Position numbers and translations under genes: made by a program. From JAKLQR01 sp963753165 (GTDB lineage: Bacteria; Nitrospirota; Thermodesulfovibrionia; Thermodesulfovibrionales; SM23-35), in the NCBI GenBank assembly GCA_963753165.1, contig CAVWBP010000018.1, forward strand, positions 124,001 through 188,000: DNA of 64,000 nt, in the 5' to 3' direction. Positions 8,539 through 16,204 of the stretch are shown here, piece by piece; position 1 is the stretch's first letter, and each line of letters opens with the position of its first letter. The notes below the pieces were generated by a model. The model was given only the letters and a program-made list of their open reading frames with translations. It did no database searches and had not been told where the DNA came from.

Positions 8539-9582
8539 TCACGTCAGATATTCATTGGTCTTCCTGTATTCGAACCGCTCCGCGTCCAGAACATTCTGCA
8601 CAAATCTGAAGAGAATATTCCTCTGCCCATCGGTCAATTCAGGATAAAAGACCGGATTGGCAACAACAACTCCCCTGAACGCAAAAAAAGGCGCGACGAC
8701 TTCAACAATCTCCTCATCGCCCGTCACTCTGATATATTCGTCGAAAAACAGGTCCAGACACTCCTGATATACGCCCCGAATATCTCCGTGATGCTTTATA
8801 CTGAAAAAAATATAGTTTATTGCAAGGGCCGTAATGTCGTCTGCCGGTTCACCCCATGGTCCGCGGCTTCGGTCAAGGAGAATAAAATCTTCTGTATTCC
8901 TGAACCAGATATTGCCCGGGTGAAAATCCCCGTGTATCTGCGACAAACGCTTATATTTTGGTTTAAGTTTTATAATCCAATCTATTGATTTTTTTATAAT
9001 ATTTGTCATAGATTCATCTGGGATAGTTCCCTCGGGATAAGTATCAAAAACGCCCATCAAACATTCACCGTGCCCTACAGTATCTCTCAGTTTTCGCCAA
9101 TAAAGTGTTTTGGAATCCTTCTTTCGTGCATGAATTGTTGCAAGATAGGATGCCATCGTCCTGATCTTTTTCCGGTCAGGTTCATCGAGCATATCCTTAT
9201 GTGAGAACTCTGCAAGGTCGTTAAAATAATGTCTTCCCTCAGCCCTCTCCATGAGCAGATAATATTCTCTGCCTCCCCCGATAGGGTGAATCGAACCGTC
9301 ATCCATTTCAGAGAGCACATCAACAGCTCTTACGTGTTTGGGAAGGTTTTTGAATTCATCGAGATCGAGAAGGAATACAGAAGCTCTGTCCGCAGGGTAG
9401 TCATGACCAAGCCCTTCCGAAAGGAGTGCCTTGATTACATATGATCTCGGTCCTTCCGGTGCTTTCATCCCGATCAGGAATCCTGCCCCCTGTACCCCGG
9501 AGCCGAGTTTCCGGATCTGTATTTCAGAGATATCCGGAAACTTTTTCAGGAAGTAATTTTTTATGGCTGCTTCATTGATCAT
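8539..9582 (-). CDS. Aminoglycoside phosphotransferase (APH) family kinase
   Basis: A 347-residue protein with the APH/choline-kinase fold. The catalytic loop is IHGDFHPGN and the metal-binding segment is LLDRSRGPWGEPADD, where the usual Asp of the D-F/I-D motif lies before RSRGPWG. The N-lobe contains LGSGVQGAGFLIG and VIKAL. Members phosphorylate small molecules or sugars. The substrate cannot be told here, and antibiotic resistance should not be assumed. Gene order on this strand places it upstream of the 43-aa peptide. Confidence 0.8.
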   Translation of the reverse strand: MINEAAIKNYFLKKFPDISEIQIRKLGSGVQGAGFLIGMKAPEGPRSYVIKALLSEGLGHDYPADRASVFLLDLDEFKNLPKHVRAVDVLSEMDDGSIHPIGGGREYYLLMERAEGRHYFNDLAEFSHKDMLDEPDRKKIRTMASYLATIHARKKDSKTLYWRKLRDTVGHGECLMGVFDTYPEGTIPDESMTNIIKKSIDWIIKLKPKYKRLSQIHGDFHPGNIWFRNTEDFILLDRSRGPWGEPADDITALAINYIFFSIKHHGDIRGVYQECLDLFFDEYIRVTGDEEIVEVVAPFFAFRGVVVANPVFYPELTDGQRNILFRFVQNVLDAERFEYRKTNEYLT

Positions 9583-9717
9583 CTGTACAAATACCCATAG
9601 AGTGAACTCAGTAGCAGTAGAGTTTTCGGGAGAATCTACAACTTCAATCGGAAAAATCTTCTTTCAGCCCCAAACTACCAAAAGTGGATCTACTTCACCC
9701 CTTCGTTCATTCGGGAT

Positions 9718-9816
9718 AACGGGAAAATCCTCCCCTTTCCAAGGGGAGGGTGGAGGGGTTTGTATAATATTTTCTTAACCTCCCCTGCCCCTCCTTGTAA
9801 AGGAGGGGATTCTTCA
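9718..9816. repeat. Dispersed palindromic repeat, copy A
   Basis: Two stem-loops, CCTCCCC..GGGGAGG and CCCCTCC..GGAGGGG, are separated by an AT-rich spacer and preceded by TAACGGG. The same arrangement recurs at 46497-46618 and 57599-57716, and its core lies inside hemH near 45739. It occupies most of the gap between the phosphotransferase and PfkB-kinase genes. Confidence 0.75.
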
Positions 9817-9859
9817 TTAATCAGGAATTATTTCCTCTATAAGAGTCTACCGAATACTC

Positions 9860-10792
9860 CTACAGTTCCCCGAAATTTTCCCTGTATCTTTCGTTAAATT
9901 CGTCGTAAGTATACCTGTGCTCCTGGGTACCATACGCTTCAACCGCGTATGCAGCGGCAACCGACCCCATTTTCCCAAAGGTCTCTATATCCCTGCCGGT
10001 AATAATCCCCTTGAGCATCCCTGCCCTGTACGCATCGCCTGCGCCTGTCGGGTCTATAACCTTCCCTATTTTCGCTGCGGGTATCCGGAGATCGCCTTCG
10101 GAATTGCTTATGAGTGATCCATTCTCTCCGAGCGTCGTTATGATCATGCCTGTGAGCGACATCAGCGCCGGCCTGTCCAGACCCGTCATCTTCATGATCA
10201 CCTCGAGCTCATAGTCATTCGATACCAAGGCCCTGGAGCCGTTGAGCCACTCCCGCAGCTGAACCCCTTCCCATTTGGTAAGAGACTGCCCCGGATCGCA
10301 GATATAGGGGATGCCTTTTTCCCTGCATATTCCTGCATAGCCGACCATATCGTCAAGATTTCCCGGCGCGATGAGACAGATTGCGTTCTCTCCCGTTGCC
10401 CCGTCGAATGTGCATGCTGAAGCATGTTTCATGGCGCCGGGGTTGAACCCTGTAATCTGGTTATCCGACAGATCAGTGGTTATATATGCCCCTGCGGTAA
10501 CTTCTTCCCTGATAATTGTGATGCCGTCTACCGGTATATTATTCTGCGCAAGCCACTCGAAATAATTATGATAGTCTTTCCCGATAGTTGCAATAATATG
10601 CGGCTTTTCATTGAGAAGACTCAGCGAATATGCAATATTCCCTGCGGTCCCTCCGAATTTTTCGACAAGTCCGTTTACATTAAAACATACGTTCAGAATG
10701 TGTATTTTGTCCGGAAGGATATAATCCGAAAATTTCCCGGGGAAGTCCATAATCCGGTCATACGCCATAGAACCTGAGAGATAGATATTCAT
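9860..10792 (-). CDS. PfkB-family carbohydrate/nucleoside kinase
   Basis: A 310-residue ribokinase-fold kinase. The first family signature appears as EKFGGTAGNIAYSLSLL and the second as DPTGAGDAYRAGML, which contains the catalytic Asp and anion hole. The N-terminus MNIYLSGSMAYDRIMDFPG resembles adenosine-kinase-like PfkB proteins of anaerobes, so a nucleoside or sugar substrate is plausible but unproven. I chose the ATG at 10792, just before the first beta strand; an ATG at 10825 adds 11 residues. It lies 32 bp downstream of the next minus-strand gene. Confidence 0.87.
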   Translation of the reverse strand: MNIYLSGSMAYDRIMDFPGKFSDYILPDKIHILNVCFNVNGLVEKFGGTAGNIAYSLSLLNEKPHIIATIGKDYHNYFEWLAQNNIPVDGITIIREEVTAGAYITTDLSDNQITGFNPGAMKHASACTFDGATGENAICLIAPGNLDDMVGYAGICREKGIPYICDPGQSLTKWEGVQLREWLNGSRALVSNDYELEVIMKMTGLDRPALMSLTGMIITTLGENGSLISNSEGDLRIPAAKIGKVIDPTGAGDAYRAGMLKGIITGRDIETFGKMGSVAAAYAVEAYGTQEHRYTYDEFNERYRENFGEL

Positions 10793-10857
10793 GTTCCCCC
10801 GTTTCTTCGATCCTGAGATTTCCATTTTATGTTCTCTTTTACCCTCTATTCTTCCGT

Positions 10858-11424
10858 CTATTGAACAAGCTTGAGTTGGTCCTCCAGAGTAGCCCTTCTC
10901 TGCAAGAGTTCCGCCTTTTTGCTCTGCACACCAGAAAGTTCGTTTTTAAGCGGCTCTATCTCTTTTTCCAGCTGTCTTCTCTGAATAATATTGTATGACT
11001 TGTCTGACCCGATCTTTTCATTGATAGTAGTTACCAGGTCCATTTCCTGCTTTTCAGCAGCGCGGATTTCAGTTCTCACGGAATCAAGTTCGTTGTCCAA
11101 TGCGCCTTTCCGTTCGTTCATCGCGCCGGACCCTTGTGATCGACCTGCTGTCTCTTCCTTTTTTCCCTTTGTTGCCTGCGTATCAGGCTGCGCCTCTTCT
11201 GCGATGTCCTCCAGTGTTGCTTCACTGCCTTCTATCCTGAGGATATCCTGCTTCGAAATGATCATGGAACCGGCGCTGAAATACACGGTGACTGCATCGC
11301 CCTTTTCTGCGTAGGTTTGAATCGCTGATATTTCGGAGCCGTTTTTCAAGAAAAATGTATAATCTGCCTGTGCTGCAAAAGGGATGAAGAGCAGCAGTAT
11401 AACAAAGAACCCTGTCCGTTTCAT
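10858..11424 (-). CDS. Exported coiled-coil hypothetical protein (188 aa)
   Basis: The signal peptide (MKRTGFFVILLLFIPFAAQA) precedes a small beta-rich segment (DYTFFLKNGSEISAIQTY..VTVYFSAGSMIISKQDILRIEG), a charged linker, and a coiled coil from about residue 105 to the end. The first part resembles short SH3-like or LSM-like beta domains seen in exported hypothetical proteins. No enzyme motif is visible. It overlaps the uvrC stop by 4 bp (ATGA), so the two are probably cotranscribed, although a functional link is not obvious. Confidence 0.7.
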   Translation of the reverse strand: MKRTGFFVILLLFIPFAAQADYTFFLKNGSEISAIQTYAEKGDAVTVYFSAGSMIISKQDILRIEGSEATLEDIAEEAQPDTQATKGKKEETAGRSQGSGAMNERKGALDNELDSVRTEIRAAEKQEMDLVTTINEKIGSDKSYNIIQRRQLEKEIEPLKNELSGVQSKKAELLQRRATLEDQLKLVQ

Positions 11425-13205
11425 TTGATCCTCCTTAATGCGTGCAGAAGATTTTCTGCGATTCCTTTATGGAATCCCTTCAGATTTGCTATGTCATCGA
11501 CCGATGCGTTTTGTATCTCTTCTATACTACCAAAAACCCTTAAAAGTTCAAGTCTTCTCTTTTTGCCGATGCCCGGGATACGTTCGAGAGGGGACTGGAA
11601 AAGTTCCCTGTCTCTCAATGTCCTGTGATATCCTATGGCAAACCTGTGGGCCTCGTCTCTGATTCTCTTCAGAAGGAGTGAAGACCGCCGCCTGTCTTCG
11701 AGGTCTGCGGGCAGATCTGCGGTCAGGAGAAATGCCCTGTCAGGGTCTTTTGCGAGCGCTATCAGCGCAGGCGCTTTTATTGATCTTTCGCTCTGTCTGT
11801 CAAAAACCTTTCTTGCTGTTTCAAGATGACCCCTGCCCCCATCAACAATCAGGAGATCAGGAAGTTTTTCTGCAAGGTTGACGATCAGTCTTTCCATTAC
11901 CTCCCCCATCATCGCATAGTCATCAATTCCCGATACCGTCTGAATCTTAAGCCGTCTGTACCTGTCCTTCCTGAATTCTCCCCCAACCCAGTATACAAAA
12001 GCCCCGACCGCTTCGCTTCCCGATATGTTCGAGATATCGCAGGCGCCGATGCTCTCGATTGTGTTGTCAATCTGCAGTTTTTCCTGCACATCCTTAAGAA
12101 TCGCGGCAGGGTCTTCTTCCTTTCTGTTCCTGCAGGCAATCATCGCATTTTCAGTGGCCATCTCCAGAAGCTCTCTTTTCCTGCCGGCCTTCGGCAACTG
12201 GATCTTTACAGTTCCTGCCCGTTTCTTTTTCAGCCACACTGTCAGGGATTTGGCCTCTTCAGGCTGAACCGGCACGATAATTTCTGATGGGGGGATAATC
12301 TCCTTCGTATAAAACTGGGAAAGAAATCCCTGCATCAGTTCAGGTTCGGGGACATCTGCGACATATCTGAGAAAAAAATCCTTTGAACCGATCATGATGC
12401 CGTTCCGTATGAAAAGAACCTTGAACACGGCATCATTTCCGATCATAGAGAACCCTATAACATCAACATCCCCGAGAGAGGGATCAACCACTTTCTGCGA
12501 CTCCCATGCCTGTTCGATCGCCCGGATTCTGTCACGTATCTTTACCGCCTCTTCATAACGCTGGGCTTCGGACAATCTCTCCATGCTTGTTCTCAGATTC
12601 TCAAGCAGGTCTTTCTTTTCGCCGATCAGGAAGAGTCTCACCTCTTCTATCCGTCGCATATAGTCTTCCCTGTCCACAAGTCCGGCACAGGGAGCGGGGC
12701 ACCTGTCCATCTGATACTGAACACACGGTCGCCTCCTTTTCTCGAAACGATCTGCGCAGTCCCTGATCTGGAAATATTTTCTGATAAAAATGAGCATCTC
12801 CCTCATTATTCCTGAAGGAACGTAAGGTCCGAAATAAAGCGCTCCGTCCTTCCTTACCTTTCTGACCACTTCCAGCCTTGGCCACTCTTCATTCACAGTC
12901 AGCTTCAGATAGGGATAATTCTTATCGTCCCTCAGAATGATATTGAACCTCGGTCTGTTCTGTTTAATCAGATTTGCTTCCAGGACAAATGCTTCGAGCT
13001 CATTCGCGGTGACGATATACGAGAGATCCCTGACGTCTTTCATGAGTGCCGATTTGCGGGCGTCCAGACGGGAAGGCGCCTGAAAGTAGCTCTGCAGGCG
13101 CTTTTTCAGGTTTTTCGCCTTGCCGACATAGAGGATTTTTTCCTTTGCGCCTTTGAACAGGTATACCCCGGGTCTTGACGGAATATGATCAGGCTTAAGG
13201 AGCAC
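11421..13205 (-). CDS. uvrC: UvrABC excinuclease subunit C
   Basis: Nuclease subunit of nucleotide excision repair. The 594 residues have an N-terminal GIY-YIG domain (PGVYLFKG..ILYVGKAKNLKKRL), a UVR/UvrB-binding motif (about residues 200-235), the RNase H-like second nuclease domain (DLLIVDGGRGHLETA) and C-terminal helix-hairpin-helix motifs (IPGIGKKRRLELL and LKGFHKGIAENLL). Length and domain order are standard. It is followed by the exported coiled-coil gene with a 4-bp overlap and preceded by the TPR lipoprotein gene 5 bp away. Confidence 0.96.
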   Translation of the reverse strand: MLLKPDHIPSRPGVYLFKGAKEKILYVGKAKNLKKRLQSYFQAPSRLDARKSALMKDVRDLSYIVTANELEAFVLEANLIKQNRPRFNIILRDDKNYPYLKLTVNEEWPRLEVVRKVRKDGALYFGPYVPSGIMREMLIFIRKYFQIRDCADRFEKRRRPCVQYQMDRCPAPCAGLVDREDYMRRIEEVRLFLIGEKKDLLENLRTSMERLSEAQRYEEAVKIRDRIRAIEQAWESQKVVDPSLGDVDVIGFSMIGNDAVFKVLFIRNGIMIGSKDFFLRYVADVPEPELMQGFLSQFYTKEIIPPSEIIVPVQPEEAKSLTVWLKKKRAGTVKIQLPKAGRKRELLEMATENAMIACRNRKEEDPAAILKDVQEKLQIDNTIESIGACDISNISGSEAVGAFVYWVGGEFRKDRYRRLKIQTVSGIDDYAMMGEVMERLIVNLAEKLPDLLIVDGGRGHLETARKVFDRQSERSIKAPALIALAKDPDRAFLLTADLPADLEDRRRSSLLLKRIRDEAHRFAIGYHRTLRDRELFQSPLERIPGIGKKRRLELLRVFGSIEEIQNASVDDIANLKGFHKGIAENLLHALRRIK

Positions 13206-13210
13206 GGCTG

Positions 13211-13744
13211 CTACGGTGTTTTAAGACTCGCGATAAGCTGCCTTACCTGTGCTGCATCCGGAGCCCCCGGCGCAAGGCGCAGATATTCCTCCAATGCTTT
13301 TGCTGCCAGTTTCTTGTCTTTCAGATCAAACGCAGCCACCACCCCTAGGTTCCGGTGCGCATTGATATGATCAGGATTAATTGCCAGGGCCTTTTTATAT
13401 TCCTCGACAGCCTTCTGAGGCTGCCCGATATTCCTGTAGCAGGTGCCCATATCAACCATCACATTTATATTTTTAGGATCAAGTGCAAGCGACTTTTGAT
13501 AAGCATCAATCGCTTCCTGATAACTGTGAGTATCCATGAGCATGTTGCCGAGTTGAACCCAGGCACGGACATCCTGAGGGTTTTGGCTGACCATTTCCTG
13601 AAGCTTCTGTATCTGGCCCTGGAGCTGCCCCTGAGTTTGCATAGGGCCTGAGAATGGCGGCTGTGCTGCCTTCTGTTGTTCTTTTTTCTCGCAACCGCTC
13701 GAAAATAGTGTGATTACAAATAAGAATACCAATATCTTTTTCAT
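13211..13744 (-). CDS. Tetratricopeptide-repeat lipoprotein
   Basis: The N-terminus MKKILVFLFVITLFSSGC is a lipoprotein signal peptide with a lipobox cysteine. After a Gln/Pro-rich linker there are at least three TPR units from about residue 58 on (VRAWVQLGNMLMDTHSY, INVMVDMGTCYRNIGQP, INAHRNLGVVAAFDLKD). It is probably a periplasmic, membrane-anchored scaffold. GGAGG lies 6 nt before ATG 13744 and 3 nt before ATG 13747, so 13744 is preferred. Its stop is 5 bp from uvrC, suggesting cotranscription. The partner is unknown. Confidence 0.85.
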   Translation of the reverse strand: MKKILVFLFVITLFSSGCEKKEQQKAAQPPFSGPMQTQGQLQGQIQKLQEMVSQNPQDVRAWVQLGNMLMDTHSYQEAIDAYQKSLALDPKNINVMVDMGTCYRNIGQPQKAVEEYKKALAINPDHINAHRNLGVVAAFDLKDKKLAAKALEEYLRLAPGAPDAAQVRQLIASLKTP

Positions 13745-14036
13745 CATAGTCCTCCCTCAATATCCTTTTTCTTATTCTAGCAGAACTCAGACGGGGAAAA
13801 CTCACCCGGCATATGCTCTATTCGAGGATTTTGCACTCTTCAGATTTCTTAAAATCCCAGCGGGTTCCTGCGCATCGGGCATCACTAAAAAACGTTCAGC
13901 CGGTTACGCTCAAACTTCTCTATTCCACAAAATTAATACTTCTCTTCCAATGAGGAGTATTTATTGAAACCATGAGAACTTACCACTATATTTGAGCAGT
14001 AAAAAAAGAAATTTCCGGGACTTTTCAAAACAGCTG

Positions 14037-14333
14037 TTACCAGGCTTTCTTGAAACTCCTGTCTTTACCCAAGAGACCTTTTTTCTCATGAAATGCAGCT
14101 CTTGGTTGGCGGGATATTGCTTCAGTTACCGTAAGTGTTTTTCCCATAAATAGTGTGCCATTTAATCCTGAAATCGCCTTTTTTGAGTCGTTCTCTGTCC
14201 CCATCTCAACAAAACCAAATCCTTTAGATTGTTTTATTTTTACTGATAGAATTTCTCCGTAATCTGAAAAGAGAGTCTTTATGTCTTGTTCAGTGGCATT
14301 CGAAATATTGGAAACATATATTCTTTTCCCCAT
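14037..14333 (-). CDS. RRM-type RNA-binding protein
   Basis: A 98-residue single RNA-recognition-motif protein. RNP2 is RIYVSNI at residues 3-9 and RNP1 is KGFGFVEM at about residues 38-45, both aromatic-rich as needed for RNA stacking. The tail (about 75-98) is basic and disordered. Such bacterial RRM proteins are common in cyanobacteria and deltaproteobacteria and are often linked to cold or stress response, though targets are mostly unknown. The gene stands alone, with 60 bp to the next minus-strand gene. Confidence 0.9.
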   Translation of the reverse strand: MGKRIYVSNISNATEQDIKTLFSDYGEILSVKIKQSKGFGFVEMGTENDSKKAISGLNGTLFMGKTLTVTEAISRQPRAAFHEKKGLLGKDRSFKKAW

Positions 14334-14393
14334 TACCTCTCCTTGTACTTAAATTGTGATATCCAACTTTTATAACCCAATGTGAGAGAACAG

Positions 14394-14696
14394 CTAGTTA
14401 TCGACCAGCCCGGCAAGGTGGTCGGAATCCCATATGTCGATTTCTTCAAGCAGTTCCGCCTTTTTCGCCTCAATTTCTTCCTTCTCCTTGCTCCAGTCGA
14501 GCGGACATTCTTTGGCAAGTCTATCGTTCATCTCCGAGAGGTGTTCTATAAGCGCGTGTAAAGCGGCAATCTGGGGCGCCAGCATCTTTTTCTTCGTGTC
14601 TTTTGTCTTTTCGACTGCCTGCATGATGTCATACACCTTCGCCTTAAGGGAGGTGATTTCAGTCTGCATCATTCCGCAGAAAGAGGTTGCATCCAT
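14394..14696 (-). CDS. Conserved hypothetical coiled-coil protein (100 aa)
   Basis: Mostly helical and charged, with a likely coiled coil from residues 12 to 85 (KAKVYDIMQAVEKTKDTKKK, then EEIEAKKAELLEEIDIW). I chose the ATG at 14696 because AAGGAGG precedes it by 7 nt; a longer frame to 14777 lacks that support. No membrane segment or catalytic motif is seen. It could be a small structural or adaptor protein; function unknown. Confidence 0.65.
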   Translation of the reverse strand: MDATSFCGMMQTEITSLKAKVYDIMQAVEKTKDTKKKMLAPQIAALHALIEHLSEMNDRLAKECPLDWSKEKEEIEAKKAELLEEIDIWDSDHLAGLVDN

Positions 14697-15179
14697 GGCT
14701 AATCCTCCTTGGTACAGGTTCACGGCTTTATAGTCTGCACAGAAAAGTTGTTTTCGAACAAATATTTTCTGTGCCATTCATATTTTACCATTCTCTCTCT
14801 CTGTTTCCATAATTTGCCCGGTTGATCATCTTTCAATTTGTTAATTCTCATTGAAAACTGATCCTTCTTCTCACCCAAAATTGACCCCTTTCGCGTGTGT
14901 GACATGCTTCCTGATACAAACACCCTGTTGAGTCCCGCTAAAAGGCAAGCGTTCACATAGAACTACAGACGGCTGAAATTTTTAAATATCGTGTATTTCC
15001 TGTTCAAATGTGCATGCTCGATTACTTTTTGAGTAGTCAATACTACCTTTGAAAACATTAAGGGTCAAATAATTTCTGAGATACGCAAAAAGAAATTAGA
15101 CAGCAATATCTAGATTCTCTAAAATGTTTTGGAATTGAATCCAACATAGGAAGCATATTAGACTTATTCGTAATATATG
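14697..15179. other. Gene-poor stretch, possibly relic mobile DNA
   Basis: About 480 bases without a supportable gene. A minus-strand frame (14720-14956) is open, but its composition is not convincing. The segment near 14855-14895 (ctgatccttcttctcaccca, then aaattgaccccttt) resembles the terminal repeats of IS21-like elements, so this may be a decayed insertion. That is a weak inference from pattern memory only. Confidence 0.25.
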
Positions 15180-15202
15180 TTACCCACTATAATAGTGAGT
15201 AG
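15180..15202. promoter_or_regulatory. Operator-like palindrome
   Basis: TTACCCACTAT and ATAGTGAGTAG face each other across one base, with 9 of 11 positions complementary, just upstream of AAAGGAG and a short ORF. Size and position fit a repressor operator, for example of a small antitoxin-type regulator. No regulator gene is adjacent. Confidence 0.35.
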
Positions 15203-15219
15203 GAAAGGAGAAATTTCTT

Positions 15220-15282
15220 ATGAAAACTTATTTAATTATTAACAATGAAATTGACTTCTCCTGTGCGGGTATAATAAACTGA
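15220..15282 (+). CDS. Possible 20-codon leader or relic ORF
   Basis: ATG 15220 follows AAAGGAG by 9 nt and opens a 20-codon frame ending in TGA at 15280-15282, just before the riboswitch. It could be a leader peptide, the surviving N-terminus of a lost gene, or chance. The putative riboswitch promoter lies inside it, which argues against a conserved peptide. Confidence 0.25.
   Translation: MKTYLIINNEIDFSCAGIIN
15270..15275 (+). promoter_or_regulatory. Likely -10 box for the riboswitch transcript
   Basis: TATAAT sits about 7 nt before an expected start near 15282 and 18 nt before the aptamer's first paired base. The only -35-like match, TTGACT at 15251-15256, leaves a 13-nt spacer, which is short, so the -35 contact is uncertain. 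Confidence 0.4.
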
Positions 15283-15292
15283 AATCAAGAAA

Positions 15293-15382
15293 ATTCCCGA
15301 TAACGCCGTATCCTTCGTGAGTAGGGGACGGAAAGCGACGGGTGCTGAATGGAACGAAGCACAGCCGGGCTGCCGAAGGAAT
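15293..15382 (+). ncRNA. GEMM-type cyclic-dinucleotide riboswitch aptamer
   Basis: The segment matches the GEMM-I (c-di-GMP-I / c-AMP-GMP) pattern. The outer stem is ATTCC/GGAAT (15293-15297 with 15378-15382). The first hairpin ends in a GTGA tetraloop, of GNRA type as the family requires. It is followed by GGGGACGGAAAGCGACGGG, against the consensus GGGGACGCAAAGCCACGGG. The base of that hairpin is CGC/GCG instead of the usual GGC/GCC, a compensated change. The second hairpin GTGCT/AGCAC is followed by AGCCGGGCTGCCG, a near match to the conserved 3' segment. Which dinucleotide it binds cannot be decided by eye. Confidence 0.78.
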
Positions 15383-15408
15383 CATGAGGCGCAGTCCGGT
15401 TTGTTTTT
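15363..15408 (+). terminator. Riboswitch-controlled intrinsic terminator
   Basis: CCGGGCTGC (15365-15373) pairs fully with GCAGTCCGG (15391-15399), with one G-U pair, followed by tttgttttt. The 5' arm is the conserved 3' segment of the aptamer, so aptamer and terminator exclude each other. Ligand binding should block the terminator, an ON switch for the phosphatase gene downstream. Confidence 0.75.
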
Positions 15409-15447
15409 GGTTCATTATACATCCCGGTACGGTATGGATAGGATTGC

Positions 15448-16200
15448 GTGAAAGCTGCATATTACATGCATCAGGGGCAGCGTGCAGTACAGGAGGACTG
15501 TGTCTTTATCAACGGGCAGGTCTTCCAGAACACGCTCTTTAAGAAAATCCTGTTTACTACCGTTCGCTCAAAAAAGGGATTGTTTGCTGTCTGTGACGGA
15601 GTAGGAGGGCGTGATGCCGGTGAATGGGCAAGCAGATATGTTTGTAAAAAACTCGGCGAGAACCTGCCACTTTCCAGTTCCTCACCGGAAATTATCGAGG
15701 ATATTTTTCGTATGATACAGCACCAGATCGAAAGAGAGCAGGTCAAAGACAGCGGCACCACTGTTGCAGGTGTTGCTCTTGATAATGGCAGAACCGGAAT
15801 CTTCAATGCAGGAGACAGCAGAGTGTATAAAATCACCCATGATCGAATTGTCTGCATGTCTCATGATCACTCACTCCTTCAGACGAATATTGACAGGGGA
15901 TATTTGGCAGCGGATCAGGTGGCTTTCTATCCGTATAAACATATAATCGAATTTGGAATTGGAGACATATTTCGACGGGAATGGGAGAAAGGCGACAAGA
16001 AACTGTTTATCAGAGAAGACGCACTGCAACAAAACGAGTCCTATCTGATTTGCTCCGACGGGGTCCATGATGTTTTAAACGACGGAGAAATCTTTGCTAT
16101 CTTACAGCATAATCCTTTTACCGGAACTGCCGATCTGGTGGCATGCATCAAAGAACGGATGAAGGATAATTTCAGTTTCATCGTGATCGGAAACGGATAA
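15448..16200 (+). CDS. PP2C-family Ser/Thr protein phosphatase
   Basis: A 250-residue metal-dependent phosphatase. The metal-binding motifs are in order: QED near residue 16, VCDGVGGRDAGEWAS at about 47-61, SGTTVAGVAL followed by NAGDSRVYKI, LICSDGVHDVL and a C-terminal DNFSFIVI. It would remove phosphates from Ser/Thr residues, most likely those added by the kinase encoded 4 bp downstream. The start is GTG 15448; upstream frames lead into the riboswitch. Transcription should depend on the cyclic-dinucleotide riboswitch just before it. Confidence 0.9.
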   Translation: MKAAYYMHQGQRAVQEDCVFINGQVFQNTLFKKILFTTVRSKKGLFAVCDGVGGRDAGEWASRYVCKKLGENLPLSSSSPEIIEDIFRMIQHQIEREQVKDSGTTVAGVALDNGRTGIFNAGDSRVYKITHDRIVCMSHDHSLLQTNIDRGYLAADQVAFYPYKHIIEFGIGDIFRREWEKGDKKLFIREDALQQNESYLICSDGVHDVLNDGEIFAILQHNPFTGTADLVACIKERMKDNFSFIVIGNG

Positions 16201-16204
16201 TGAT

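Noticed and set aside
14720..14956. 78-codon minus-strand frame
   Set aside because: Possible relic near IS21-like end sequences, but neither the protein nor the ends could be supported.
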